Shown in pieces: positions 32,789 to 41,608 of a DNA stretch of 54,889 nt. The DNA comes from Sphaerochaeta sp. UBA5849. Its GTDB lineage: Bacteria > Spirochaetota > Spirochaetia > Sphaerochaetales > Sphaerochaetaceae. The stretch lies in NCBI GenBank assembly GCA_002432715.1, contig DJGJ01000002.1, forward strand, positions 1-54,889, read 5' to 3'. Within the stretch, counting starts at the first letter, position 1; each line of letters begins with the position of its first letter. Below the pieces are notes generated by a model. It was not told the origin of the DNA. It worked only from the letters and a program-made list of their open reading frames with translations, and searched no databases. The translations under genes were made by a program, and so were the position numbers.

Positions 32789-33763
32789 ATGAAACGTTTG
32801 GTTAGTGTTCTTCTGGCAATCATGATTGTCACCTTCAGCTTGGGTGCCCAAGCAGTTGGTGAGACGTCGACTTCTCCAGCCTTGGAGGTTCAGTTTGGTG
32901 TCATGACAGGGCCCACCGGTTTCTCTTCGGTTGCCTTGACCCTCAATGAGGGTAAAATAAGTGACACGGTGCACGTCAATATGATTGTGTTCCCCTCTCC
33001 GAATGAAGTCATCGCACGACTTGCCAACGGCGAGCTGGATTTTGCCAGCCTGCCTACCAATGTGGCTGCAAATCTGTACAACAAAGGCGTCAAGGTCAAG
33101 CTTGCCGCCGTCATCGGCAACGGCATGCTCAGCGTACTTTCCAGCGACGATTCAATCACTGACGTTCAGGATCTCCTGGGAAAAACCGTGCATGTTCCCG
33201 GCTCAGGATCGACTCCCGACCAGATGAGCCAGCTTTTGCTGAAGCAGGCAGGGCTTGAGGCCGGAAAGGATGTCATTCTTGACTATTCGGTGGCAGCTCC
33301 CGCCCAGCTGGCCCAGCTGGTCATAGCCGGCAAGGTCTCCCTTGCCGTACTTCCCCAGCCGTTTGTCTCCATGATTCTGAACCGCAGCCCGAATGCCCGC
33401 GAGGTTTTGGATGTGCAGGACATGTATCACCAGCTTTCAGGTTTCCAGAGTTATCCGATGAGTGTGCTTGTAGTGTCCCAATCCTTTGCAAAGAACCACC
33501 CGCTCGCCTTGGCGGCGGTGCTCAAGGCGTATGAGGAATCGGTTGCATGGGTCAATGCCGACCCGAAGGCAGCCGGTCAGGCCATCGAGGCTGCAGGCAT
33601 CATGGCAAGCGCCATGGCGACCCCTGCAATTCCCTTCTGCAACTTGGTCTTTGTTCCCAGCCAGGAAGCGAAAGCCGATGTGCAAGCATATTTTTCCTTC
33701 CTCCACGGCTTCAATCCGGCATCCATTGGTGGTACCATTCCTTCTGACGATTTGTATCTGTAA
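32789..33763 (+). CDS. ABC transporter substrate-binding protein, NMT1/SsuA/ThiY-like
   Basis: 324 residues with signal peptide MKRLVSVLLAIMIVTFSLGAQA. The fold is of the periplasmic-binding protein type used for sulfonates, nitrate, riboflavin or thiamine pyrimidines: FGVMTGPTGFSSVAL, PNEVIARLANGELDFASLPTNVAANLY, LLGKTVHVPGSGSTPDQMSQLLLKQAGL. The ligand is unknown; no thiamine riboswitch is seen upstream. ATG 32789 has GGGAG at 9 nt. First gene of a three-gene importer. Confidence 0.88.
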   Translation: MKRLVSVLLAIMIVTFSLGAQAVGETSTSPALEVQFGVMTGPTGFSSVALTLNEGKISDTVHVNMIVFPSPNEVIARLANGELDFASLPTNVAANLYNKGVKVKLAAVIGNGMLSVLSSDDSITDVQDLLGKTVHVPGSGSTPDQMSQLLLKQAGLEAGKDVILDYSVAAPAQLAQLVIAGKVSLAVLPQPFVSMILNRSPNAREVLDVQDMYHQLSGFQSYPMSVLVVSQSFAKNHPLALAAVLKAYEESVAWVNADPKAAGQAIEAAGIMASAMATPAIPFCNLVFVPSQEAKADVQAYFSFLHGFNPASIGGTIPSDDLYL

Positions 33764-33774
33764 AGGATGAGTCG

Positions 33775-34563
33775 ATGCATTCGGTCAAGCGTGGTCTGAT
33801 TCTCTTTCTCTCATCGGCTTTGCTGCTTTTGGTATGGCAGCTTGGCTCGGTTGTGCTTGATAGTCAGATTCTGCTTCCTGGGCTCGGACCTGTCTTTTCC
33901 GCCCTGATGGAGCTGGTGCAGGGCGGGCCGTTTTTTGCAAACGTGTTTGCCACCATCATCAGGGCCTTGCAGAGTTTTGTGATCATCGTTGCCAGTGCAA
34001 CGGTGATCGGTCTGCTTGGTGGGAAGTTTCCCCTGTTTTCCGTCGCCCTCAAGCCTTTTGTTACGGTACTCAAGGCAATTCCGGTGATGAGCATCATCCT
34101 GCTGGCCTTCATTTGGTTCACCAGTGGAACGGTACCCCTCTTCTCCGCCTTCTTGATGGGCTTTCCTGTCATGTACGTGCAAATTGAGGGAGGCGTTCGG
34201 CAGATGGACAAGAGCTTGGATGAGATGTGTCGCCTCTATGACATCCGGGGCAGGGACAAGCTCTTTCACTACACGATTCCGTCCCTCCTGCCGTTTTTTA
34301 TCATCGGTTCACGTTCAGCTCTTTCCATGGTCTGGAAGGTGGTAATCGCAGCCGAAGTGCTTACCGTTCCACGCTTCGGGGTGGGAGCGCGGATGCAGCT
34401 TGCCCAAGTCCAATTGGAGACTGATAAGGTACTTTCCTGGACCTTGCTGGCAGTCCTGCTGACCGCTGTATTTGATTTGCTCTTTGATGCCTCCGTCTGG
34501 GCTCTGGGAAAGCTGAAGAAGCGCGTCGATAGGGGGAGGGCGATATGCAATTCCAAAACATAA
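33775..34563 (+). CDS. ABC transporter permease, SsuC/ThiX-like
   Basis: A 262-residue inner-membrane protein with about six hydrophobic segments and a diverged EAA loop (GGVRQMDKSLDEMCRLYDIRGRDKLFHYTIPSLLP), which contacts the ATPase. It is the partner of the binding protein upstream and the ATPase downstream, which it overlaps by 19 nt. Confidence 0.88.
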   Translation: MHSVKRGLILFLSSALLLLVWQLGSVVLDSQILLPGLGPVFSALMELVQGGPFFANVFATIIRALQSFVIIVASATVIGLLGGKFPLFSVALKPFVTVLKAIPVMSIILLAFIWFTSGTVPLFSAFLMGFPVMYVQIEGGVRQMDKSLDEMCRLYDIRGRDKLFHYTIPSLLPFFIIGSRSALSMVWKVVIAAEVLTVPRFGVGARMQLAQVQLETDKVLSWTLLAVLLTAVFDLLFDASVWALGKLKKRVDRGRAICNSKT

Positions 34564-35258
34564 GCAAATCATATGCTCAGAATTGCATTTTTGATTCGTT
34601 CAATCTGGAGATTGAAAAATGTACGATTCTGTCGGTGGTAGGTCCCTCGGGCGAAGGGAAGACGACCTTGCTGCAGATTGCAGCCGGCTTGGTCGAGGTG
34701 GATGGCGGAAGGGTCATCAAGGAAGCACAGGAGGAGGGGAGTATCAGTTACCTGTTCCAGGAGCCGCGCCTGCTTCCCTCCAGCACCGTTTTCAGCAATG
34801 TTGAACTTGCCCTGCGAGCCTTTGTGTCCAGCAGAGTGGAGCGGGAAGCGGTCGTGCTGCACTATCTTGAGATGGTTGGCTTGTCGGACAGTGCCTGCCT
34901 GTATCCAGCCCAGCTTTCGGGGGGCATGCGCCAACGGGTGGCAATTGCCCGCGCTTTCGCCCATCCTGCGAAGTTGATGCTGCTGGACGAACCGTTTCAG
35001 AGCTTGGACATCAAACTCAAGGTCACTCTGCTCAATGCTTTCATCCGTCTTTGGGAGGAGAACCCGAGAACTACGCTGTTCGTGACCCATGACCCCAAGG
35101 AGGCGATCCTGCTTGGAGATGCAGTCTGCTGTCTGGGCAATCCAAAAAAACCCTTGCTCTACCAAAAAATACATATTCCCCGCAAAGCGAGGAATATCGG
35201 TGATCAGACATTGTTGGCTGTGGAAGCCTCATTGGTGCAGGCTTTGGTCAGCCTCTAG
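34545..35258 (+). CDS. ABC transporter ATPase, SsuB/ThiZ-like
   Basis: A 237-residue ATPase: Walker A GPSGEGKTT, Q-loop YLFQEPRLLP, signature LSGGMRQRVAIARAF, Walker B LMLLDEPFQSLD and switch VTHDPKEA. The stop overlaps the stop of the convergent superoxide reductase gene by four bases. Confidence 0.9.
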   Translation: MQFQNISKSYAQNCIFDSFNLEIEKCTILSVVGPSGEGKTTLLQIAAGLVEVDGGRVIKEAQEEGSISYLFQEPRLLPSSTVFSNVELALRAFVSSRVEREAVVLHYLEMVGLSDSACLYPAQLSGGMRQRVAIARAFAHPAKLMLLDEPFQSLDIKLKVTLLNAFIRLWEENPRTTLFVTHDPKEAILLGDAVCCLGNPKKPLLYQKIHIPRKARNIGDQTLLAVEASLVQALVSL

Positions 35259-35635
35259 AGTTCCACCTTCCACAATCCATGCAGATTGCAGTACTCATAC
35301 ACGGCAACGGCCTTGTCGTCGTCAAGGGCGAAGGTTGCATGAGGCTTTCCATCGACAGGAAGACTTTTGCGCATGCCGCCCTTCTCGGTCTGGACATAGA
35401 TGAAGGCGATGTGGTGTTCCTTGGTCATCGGATGGTCCACCGATCCCACGTTCACTTCAAGCCTGTTGCCTTCAATTTTTACAACAGGAACGTGCTTTTC
35501 CTTGGCAGCATCAACGGTATTTGCCTTGAGAACAATCATCTCCTCTCCACAGCAAGAGATTTTCGGCCCACGGTCGATCACCTTGGCAACAATGTTTCCA
35601 CAATGTTTGCAAATGTAAAATTCATGTTCTTTCAT
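35255..35635 (-). CDS. dfx: superoxide reductase, desulfoferrodoxin (2Fe) type
   Basis: The 126-residue protein reduces superoxide to peroxide in anaerobes. The N-terminal rubredoxin-like centre I is complete: C9-x2-C12 and C28-C29. Centre II ligands are visible: His in EKHVPVV, His in VDHPM, HHIAF, and the final CNLHGLW (Cys and His). Single-gene unit with a strong ribosome site. It fits an anaerobic, oxygen-tolerant lifestyle. Confidence 0.94.
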   Translation of the reverse strand: MKEHEFYICKHCGNIVAKVIDRGPKISCCGEEMIVLKANTVDAAKEKHVPVVKIEGNRLEVNVGSVDHPMTKEHHIAFIYVQTEKGGMRKSLPVDGKPHATFALDDDKAVAVYEYCNLHGLWKVEL

Positions 35636-35726
35636 CGGTATTCTCCTTGTCTCTCATTCTACCCGAAAAAACTCATACCGTACAGTTGAATTTCCCAAGT
35701 ACCGTTGACACTCTTGCTCCTGGTAC

Positions 35727-35751
35727 AAAAAAAGCAGGTCCGAAGACCTGC
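35727..35751 (-). terminator. Rho-independent terminator of gdhA
   Basis: On the minus-strand transcript, GCAGGUC, loop UUCG, GACCUGC followed by seven U. A strong terminator 22 nt after the gdhA stop. Confidence 0.9.
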
Positions 35752-35772
35752 ATTGCACCATTTCCAAGGGGG

Positions 35773-37134
35773 TTATACGTAACCCTGTGCAATCATCGCT
35801 TCACTGACTTTGATAAAGCCTGCAATATTTGCACCATCGACATAGTTGTCCTTGGTACTGTATTTCTCTGCAGCATTGCTGATCGAGACAAAAATGTTTT
35901 TCATAATCTGCTGGAGCTGTTGATCGACATGCTGGGGTGTCCACTGCATTTTCTGGCTGTTCTGGGCCATCTCGAGACCTGAGACGGCGACCCCGCCTGC
36001 ATTTGCCGCCTTGCCGGGAGCATGGAGGATTCCTGCATCCTTGAAAATTGCATCTGCTTCCAGGGTGGTGGGCATGTTGGCTCCTTCACCCACAAGCTGG
36101 ATGCCATTGGCAACGAGGTTCTGTGCATCCAGGGCGTTGATTTCGTTCTGTGTGGCGCAGGGGAATGCATAATCGGCCTTGACGTCCCAAAGCGGGTTGC
36201 ACTTTTGGCTTCCATTGTGCGGAATATAGGTCGCTTCCTTGAACTGGGTGGCATATTCGGCAATTCTTCCACGTCGTACGTTCTTGAGAGTCTTGATGTA
36301 GGCAAGCTTCTTCTCATCTATGCCGCTGGGATCGACGAGAACACCGGAAGAGTCGCTGAGTGTAAGCACCTTGGCCTTCATCTGCAGAAGCTTCTCGACA
36401 GTGAACTGCGCTACGTTGCCGCTGCCGCTCACCAGGCAGCTCTTGCCTTCCAGGCTCTTTCCCTTCGATTCGAGAATCGCAGCTGAGAGATAGACCAATC
36501 CATACCCGGTTGCCTCGGGGCGGATGTAGGAACCTCCGTACGAAGGCCCTTTTCCGGTAAGCACTCCGACCGAACGGTTGGTGATTCTCCGGTACTGGCC
36601 GTACATGTAACCGATTTCGCGGCCGCCTACACCAATGTCTCCGGCGGGAATATCGGTATCCTCTCCAATGTGTCGTGCAAGCTCGGTCATGAAGCTTTGG
36701 CAGAAACGCATCACCTCATTGTCGCTCTTTCCCTTGGAATTGAAGTCGCTGCCTCCCTTGCCGCCACCCATGGAGAGACCGGTGAGACTGTTCTTGAAGG
36801 TCTGCTCGAAAGCCAGGAACTTGAGGATCGAGAGGTTCACCGATGGATGGAAACGAAGGCCTCCCTTGTACGGGCCGATGGCGCTGTTCATTTGCACCCG
36901 GTATCCTCGGTTGATCTGCAACTGTCCATCATCATCGATCCAGGGCACCCTGAACATGATGACACGCTCAGGTTCTACGATACGGTCGAGTACTTTGTGA
37001 TACACAACCTGTGGGAGATCGTCCACCAAGGGATCGATGGAAGCAAGGAATGATGTCACCGCTTGGATGAATTCCTTTTGATGGGGATCGAGCATGATTA
37101 CATGGTCAAGAATCTTTTGGGTTGCGTCGTGCAT
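35773..37134 (-). CDS. gdhA: glutamate dehydrogenase
   Basis: A 453-residue hexameric-type enzyme interconverting 2-oxoglutarate plus ammonia and glutamate, probably NADP-dependent by family length. Catalytic features: PYKGGLRFHPSVN, the lysine in GLSMGGGKGGSDF, PAGDIGVGGREIGYMYGQY, and the Rossmann segment VSGSGNVAQF. ATG 37134 has GAGGAG 11 nt upstream; a GTG at 37146 is too close to that site. Monocistronic, with its own terminator and a palindrome in the leader. Confidence 0.95.
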   Translation of the reverse strand: MHDATQKILDHVIMLDPHQKEFIQAVTSFLASIDPLVDDLPQVVYHKVLDRIVEPERVIMFRVPWIDDDGQLQINRGYRVQMNSAIGPYKGGLRFHPSVNLSILKFLAFEQTFKNSLTGLSMGGGKGGSDFNSKGKSDNEVMRFCQSFMTELARHIGEDTDIPAGDIGVGGREIGYMYGQYRRITNRSVGVLTGKGPSYGGSYIRPEATGYGLVYLSAAILESKGKSLEGKSCLVSGSGNVAQFTVEKLLQMKAKVLTLSDSSGVLVDPSGIDEKKLAYIKTLKNVRRGRIAEYATQFKEATYIPHNGSQKCNPLWDVKADYAFPCATQNEINALDAQNLVANGIQLVGEGANMPTTLEADAIFKDAGILHAPGKAANAGGVAVSGLEMAQNSQKMQWTPQHVDQQLQQIMKNIFVSISNAAEKYSTKDNYVDGANIAGFIKVSEAMIAQGYV

Positions 37135-37157
37135 GGTGTGTATCACTCCTCATAAGC

Positions 37158-37173
37158 ATGTATAAATATACAT
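37158..37173. promoter_or_regulatory. A/T-rich palindrome upstream of gdhA
   Basis: Perfect inverted repeat ATGTATA-AA-TATACAT, just upstream of the gdhA ribosome site. A TTGACA on the minus strand at 37200-37205 may be the -35 box. Position suits an operator, possibly for a nitrogen regulator; this is inference. Confidence 0.35.
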
Positions 37174-37269
37174 AAAACTGCATACGATACTAATGAATTT
37201 GTCAAACTTGGTAAAGGCTTTCGGAAATACGAAAAAATGATTAGTAATTTTGCGGGATGCGTAGAAACA

Positions 37270-37288
37270 CAGGGGGTGTTGCCCCCTG
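37270..37288 (-). terminator. possible terminator after mtnA
   Basis: CAGGGGG, 5-nt loop, CCCCCTG: a 7-bp GC stem 94 nt past the mtnA stop. The following U-run on the minus strand is weak, so termination may be partial. Confidence 0.4.
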
Positions 37289-37382
37289 TTGCGGGAGTGC
37301 TCAATCGAGAGCCCGTCTATTACCTATTCCACCAATTTATCAAAAAGGAAATTTTTCCAAAAAAGTTTGCATGAACGAGAAG

Positions 37383-38420
37383 TCAGAGGGTCTCTCCACG
37401 CCTGAGTCGTTCAATGTTTTGCTTGAACGGAGGATGGATGATTCCCCGTTCTGTGATGATGCCGGTAAGATTTTGGTGCGGCGTGACATCAAAAGCGGGG
37501 TTGTAGACCTGCATGCCGACAGGAGCCACCTGCACTCCCTGTACGTGGGTGACCTCGGATGCTTCACGCTCCTCGATGGGAATGGCCGATCCATCGGGGA
37601 TGGAGAAGTCGATGGTGGAGACGGGTACTACGCTGTAAAAAGGTACTCCGTATGCTTTGCAGATGACCGAGAGGGAGAAGGTCCCCAACTTGTTTGCGAC
37701 ATCCCCGTTGGCTGCGACACGGTCGCCCCCGAGTATGACCAAGTCGATCTTTCCATCTCGGATGAGGACCGCGGCGGCACTGTCGACAATGAGCTTGGAT
37801 GGAATCTTGGCTTCCATCAACTCCCAAGCGGTGAGCCTGGCTCCCTGGAACCGCGGCCGTGTCTCATCTGCGTAGACAAATATGTTTTTATTGTCATAAA
37901 AAGCCTGTTTGATTACCCCCAGGGCGGTCCCCCAGCCTGCGGTTGCAAGGGCCCCGGTATTGCAGTGGGTGAGGATGGTCGCTCCGACCGGGACAATCGC
38001 GTTGCCGATCCTGCTGATGGTCTTATTGGTTTGGATATCCTCTTCGCGGATGGTGTCTGCTTCAGAGAGGAGTCTCTGGATGGTGTTCGGCCGACCTTCC
38101 GGCTTTGTCTCTTCATAGACGGAGAGCATCCGGTCGATCGCCCAACGCAGATTCACTGCTGTTGGTCGGGCAAGACTGAGAAACCTGCAGGCCTGATAAA
38201 AATCAGCTTCCTCCGGACACTGCTTGAGTGCAAGGTATACCCCGTAAGCAGCAGCTGCACCAATGGCGGGAGCTCCTCGAACAACCATGTCGCGAATTGC
38301 AAACTCAACCTCCTCGAAGGTTGCACAGCTTACATATTCCACCTTGGAAGGCAGGATTCTTTGGTCCAACAGAACCAGCTTTTCTTCTTTGAATTGCAGT
38401 GCAACAAACGATTCATCCAT
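37383..38420 (-). CDS. mtnA: S-methyl-5-thioribose-1-phosphate isomerase
   Basis: 345 residues, converting methylthioribose-1-phosphate to methylthioribulose-1-phosphate in methylthioadenosine salvage. Landmarks: IRDMVVRGAPAIGAAAAYG, TVNLRWAID.., ILTHCNTGALATAGWGTALG with the catalytic Cys, VDSAAAVLI and VILGGDRVAANGDVANKLG with the catalytic Asp. It is 11 nt after mtaD and probably co-transcribed. Confidence 0.94.
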   Translation of the reverse strand: MDESFVALQFKEEKLVLLDQRILPSKVEYVSCATFEEVEFAIRDMVVRGAPAIGAAAAYGVYLALKQCPEEADFYQACRFLSLARPTAVNLRWAIDRMLSVYEETKPEGRPNTIQRLLSEADTIREEDIQTNKTISRIGNAIVPVGATILTHCNTGALATAGWGTALGVIKQAFYDNKNIFVYADETRPRFQGARLTAWELMEAKIPSKLIVDSAAAVLIRDGKIDLVILGGDRVAANGDVANKLGTFSLSVICKAYGVPFYSVVPVSTIDFSIPDGSAIPIEEREASEVTHVQGVQVAPVGMQVYNPAFDVTPHQNLTGIITERGIIHPPFKQNIERLRRGETL

Positions 38421-38431
38421 GCTTGTTTCTC

Positions 38432-39721
38432 CTATCGTTGCTGAACCTCGGCCCAGCTTTCCTGCACATCCCTGATTACCTGGTCATGGTCCAAAGTCAT
38501 TAGGTTCCGACCTTGCATGAGAACCCTGCCTTGGCAGAGCACGGTATCAACATCAGAAGCCTGGGTTGCATAGACCAAGGCGCTGAAGGGGTCGTTGAGC
38601 GGGGTGAGATGGCTCTTATGTACATCCACAAGGATGATATCGGCTTCCATCCCAGCCTTCAGTTGGCCGATTTTTCCATCCAGCCCCAAGGCTTTCGCCC
38701 CGGCTTTTGTAGCCATGTCCAGGACATCGTAGGGATGCAGCTTATGCCCGGTCGGCGTATATACCTTGCCCAGAAGACTTGCAATATGCATCTCTTCGAC
38801 CATGTTCAGGTTGTTGTTGCTGCTTGCTCCGTCGGTACCGAGAGCCACATTCAGGCCGCTCTGTACATAGGTGCTGACCGGAGCGATGCCGCTGGATAGT
38901 TTGCAGTTGCTGCTGGGATTGTGCACGATGCTGCAGTCCAGTGAGCGCAGCAGTCCGACTTCCGAGTCCGTGAGGTGTACGCAGTGGGCCAGCAAGCTTT
39001 TCACGTCCTGTAAAGATCCGATATCCAGCAGGTATTCCAAGGGTGTCTTCCCTGTTTCTCTTACACACTCCCGGACCTCAATTTGCGTTTCGCTGAGGTG
39101 GGTATGCAGCACCGCCTGATGATCCTTGGCCCAGCTGTGGGCGAATTGGTACGTTTCCTTGGGACAGGTGTAGATGGCATGCGGTGCACAATCGATCTGG
39201 ATGCGGCCTTCACTTCGGTCGACATAGGGCCCGAGCAGCTTCTCGCGTTCAAAGAAGCTGTGCTTGTTTTCTTCAAGACTCCCGAACAACGTCATGCTGA
39301 TGCTGGCACGAAGTCCTGCTTCCAGCACTGCTTCGGCTGTAGCTTGGGGATGGAAGTACATATCGGCGAAGGTCGTCACTCCGCTTTGGATCAGCTCAAC
39401 CAAACCCAGCCGGGAGGCGAGCAGGATGTCCTTTTCAGAGAGCTTGTTCTCGATGGGGAATATTTCTGCCAGCCAGGCCTGAAGGGTGGGCAGATCGTCC
39501 TTGTAGTTGCGCATCAAGCCCATGCTTAAATGGGTATGGGCGTTGACCAAAGCCGGCATGGCGATATAGGAAGAGCCGTCGATGATTCGATCGGGTATGA
39601 ACGAAGGGTCGTTGCTTCCAACAAAGGCTATGTGCTTGCCGTCAATGCCGATATCGCCGTGAAAAGAAAGCCCCTGCTCCGTCATGGGAACAATCAGGGC
39701 GTTGCTGATGAGTAGTTTCAT
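38432..39721 (-). CDS. mtaD: 5-methylthioadenosine/S-adenosylhomocysteine deaminase family amidohydrolase
   Basis: A 429-residue metal amidohydrolase: ALVNAHTHLSMGLMR (HxH), FADMYFHP, HTHLSE, SLLAHCVHL and LGTDGASSNNNLNM, all in the order of MtaD/TrzA-like deaminases. Deaminates methylthioadenosine or related adenosines. ATG 39721 is chosen: a -10-like TACAAT ends 7 nt upstream and there is no Shine-Dalgarno. Paired with mtnA, so a role in methylthioadenosine salvage is likely. Confidence 0.9.
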   Translation of the reverse strand: MKLLISNALIVPMTEQGLSFHGDIGIDGKHIAFVGSNDPSFIPDRIIDGSSYIAMPALVNAHTHLSMGLMRNYKDDLPTLQAWLAEIFPIENKLSEKDILLASRLGLVELIQSGVTTFADMYFHPQATAEAVLEAGLRASISMTLFGSLEENKHSFFEREKLLGPYVDRSEGRIQIDCAPHAIYTCPKETYQFAHSWAKDHQAVLHTHLSETQIEVRECVRETGKTPLEYLLDIGSLQDVKSLLAHCVHLTDSEVGLLRSLDCSIVHNPSSNCKLSSGIAPVSTYVQSGLNVALGTDGASSNNNLNMVEEMHIASLLGKVYTPTGHKLHPYDVLDMATKAGAKALGLDGKIGQLKAGMEADIILVDVHKSHLTPLNDPFSALVYATQASDVDTVLCQGRVLMQGRNLMTLDHDQVIRDVQESWAEVQQR

Positions 39722-39728
39722 GGATGGC

Positions 39729-39757
39729 ATTGTACCATGAACAGCCTAAGCAGTCAC
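39729..39757 (-). promoter_or_regulatory. candidate mtaD promoter, leaderless type
   Basis: On the minus strand, GTGACT (39752-39757), 17-bp spacer with an extended TGG, TACAAT (39729-39734). The -35 box lies inside the 3' end of the acyl-CoA synthetase gene. Confidence 0.5.
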
Positions 39758-41455
39758 CTTGTTGCGCTTGATCTTTTTCGTACTGGTCATATCCATCGGC
39801 TTGTCCAAGATGGTCAGGCGGGTGATTTTCTTGTATCCGGAAACCTGTTGATTCACTTCCTTGATGACCCGGTCCAGATCCTCTCTGATGGAAACGGGGT
39901 GCTCCTCGTAATATTCTGCATTGGGATAGATCACCGCCTCGATCATTTCAGCTGGAACATCCTTGTCCTCCTGATAGCCGCGGATCAGGATCTGCTCCAC
40001 TTGGGTGTAGAGCTGGAAAAGATCCTCGATCTCCTCTGGGTAGACATTTTTCCCCCCTTCGGTGACGATGATGTTTTTCATCCTTCCTTTGAGATAGAGA
40101 TAGTTCTCTTTGTCCAGATACCCCAGATCACCCGTCCTCAAGTATCCCTGCTCATCAAAGAGCTCGGCGGTGTGCTGTGCATCCTTGTAGTAGCCTTGGG
40201 TCACATTCGGACCTTTGACCCTGATTTCCCCAACCCCGTTCTCGTCCGGGTCTGCAATTATCATATCCACCATGGGGAATACCATGCCCACCGAATCCAC
40301 CTTGAAGTGACTGATGGGATTGAGCGTGAGGATGGGACTGGTTTCGGTAAGCCCGTAGCCTTGAATGAAGTCCAGGCCGAGCTGCTGGTATTGTTTGAAC
40401 ACTTTCGGGCTCAAGGGACCCGCTCCGCAGATAAGGATGTTGTTGTGATCAAGGCCGATCTTTTCAAGCAGCATTGTGTTGAAGGCCTTGCGAAAGAGGT
40501 TCCAGTGCAGGTACTTCTTGGTAAAGCCGTTGATGGTCATCATGGTGCGGATCAACCCATAGACAAAGACACCCTTCTTTTTCACCTGTTTGAGCAGGCC
40601 GGACAAAAGTTTGTTGTAGAGCAGGGGGATTCCCATGAATATGGTGACTTTGCCTTGGGTGAGGTCGTTGATCATCCGGCTGACGGCGATTTCTTGGCCG
40701 AAGACACACTCGGCTCCATGCTTGATGGATTCAAGCAGTACGGCAGTACAGCAATACGAGTGGTGGAGGGGCAGCAATGCATACAGGATATCGTTTTCGT
40801 CGAGGCTGAGGAAGGTGCCGTCACACGCCTGATAGAGGTCGCTGACAATATTGGCATGGGTGAGCATGGCACCTTTTTCGTTTCCTGTGGTACCGCTGGT
40901 AAACAGGATCGCTGCAAGGTCGTGTTCATCTGAAGGTACACGCTCACCAATCGAAATGGGAGCAAGCTCATCGATGGAAGGATGCTTATCGCTTTTTCCG
41001 CTCAGCGTCGCCAAACCCTTGAGGCTGTGAAACCAAGCCTTCTCGGGATCGAGGGCGTCGATGACGGTCTGGTCGCCGAAGAAAAATGAGGCATCCACAA
41101 AACTGCTGAGGTTCTCAACCCTGTCGATGTGCAATTGGTTGTCCAGCGGCACCACCACAGCCCCTGCATACAAGGTTGCAAGATACGCTATGGCCCAGGC
41201 CGGGCTGTTTTTCCCATTGACGACAATGCGGTCCCCTTTCTTGATTCCCTGTTCCCCAAGGTATGACCCCACCCGCTTCACCTGGTCGAGGATTTGGGTG
41301 TAGGTAAGCACTACCCTGTCGGGTCGGAAAACTGTAAAACCATTTCTCTTGCCGAACTTTTGTTCCGTGATAAGCAATAAGTCTATGATGGTCGGCCACT
41401 GTCCTTGGAACAGCACCCCGCGATATTGGTCTAAATCGTCCCAAGAGTGTTTCAT
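39746..41455 (-). CDS. long-chain fatty-acid--CoA ligase / AMP-dependent synthetase
   Basis: A 569-residue adenylate-forming enzyme. The P-loop-like LFTSGTTGNEKGAMLTH (about residues 180-196), YGLTETSP, TGDLGYLDKENYLYLKGR and C-terminal GKNVYPEEIED with the catalytic-lysine region TKKIKR are typical. Probably activates fatty acids for phospholipid synthesis. ATG 41455 has GGAG 11 nt upstream; a TTG at 41491 in frame has no support. It has a clear promoter (41528-41556). Confidence 0.9.
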   Translation of the reverse strand: MKHSWDDLDQYRGVLFQGQWPTIIDLLLITEQKFGKRNGFTVFRPDRVVLTYTQILDQVKRVGSYLGEQGIKKGDRIVVNGKNSPAWAIAYLATLYAGAVVVPLDNQLHIDRVENLSSFVDASFFFGDQTVIDALDPEKAWFHSLKGLATLSGKSDKHPSIDELAPISIGERVPSDEHDLAAILFTSGTTGNEKGAMLTHANIVSDLYQACDGTFLSLDENDILYALLPLHHSYCCTAVLLESIKHGAECVFGQEIAVSRMINDLTQGKVTIFMGIPLLYNKLLSGLLKQVKKKGVFVYGLIRTMMTINGFTKKYLHWNLFRKAFNTMLLEKIGLDHNNILICGAGPLSPKVFKQYQQLGLDFIQGYGLTETSPILTLNPISHFKVDSVGMVFPMVDMIIADPDENGVGEIRVKGPNVTQGYYKDAQHTAELFDEQGYLRTGDLGYLDKENYLYLKGRMKNIIVTEGGKNVYPEEIEDLFQLYTQVEQILIRGYQEDKDVPAEMIEAVIYPNAEYYEEHPVSIREDLDRVIKEVNQQVSGYKKITRLTILDKPMDMTSTKKIKRNKVTA

Positions 41456-41527
41456 GATAAGGGGTACTCCACGTTTCAACGCATGATACAAACATACTAT
41501 TCGCCCGATAGGGGTGTTGTTGGTTTG

Positions 41528-41556
41528 ATTTTCACAGAATATACCCTATTTGTCAA
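41528..41556 (-). promoter_or_regulatory. candidate promoter of the acyl-CoA synthetase gene
   Basis: On the minus strand, perfect TTGACA (41551-41556), 17-bp spacer, GAAAAT (41528-41533). Confidence 0.5.
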
Positions 41557-41608
41557 GAAACGAATAACTCCTTGACCTAATTATGATTGATTACATAGTT
41601 AAAAAATA

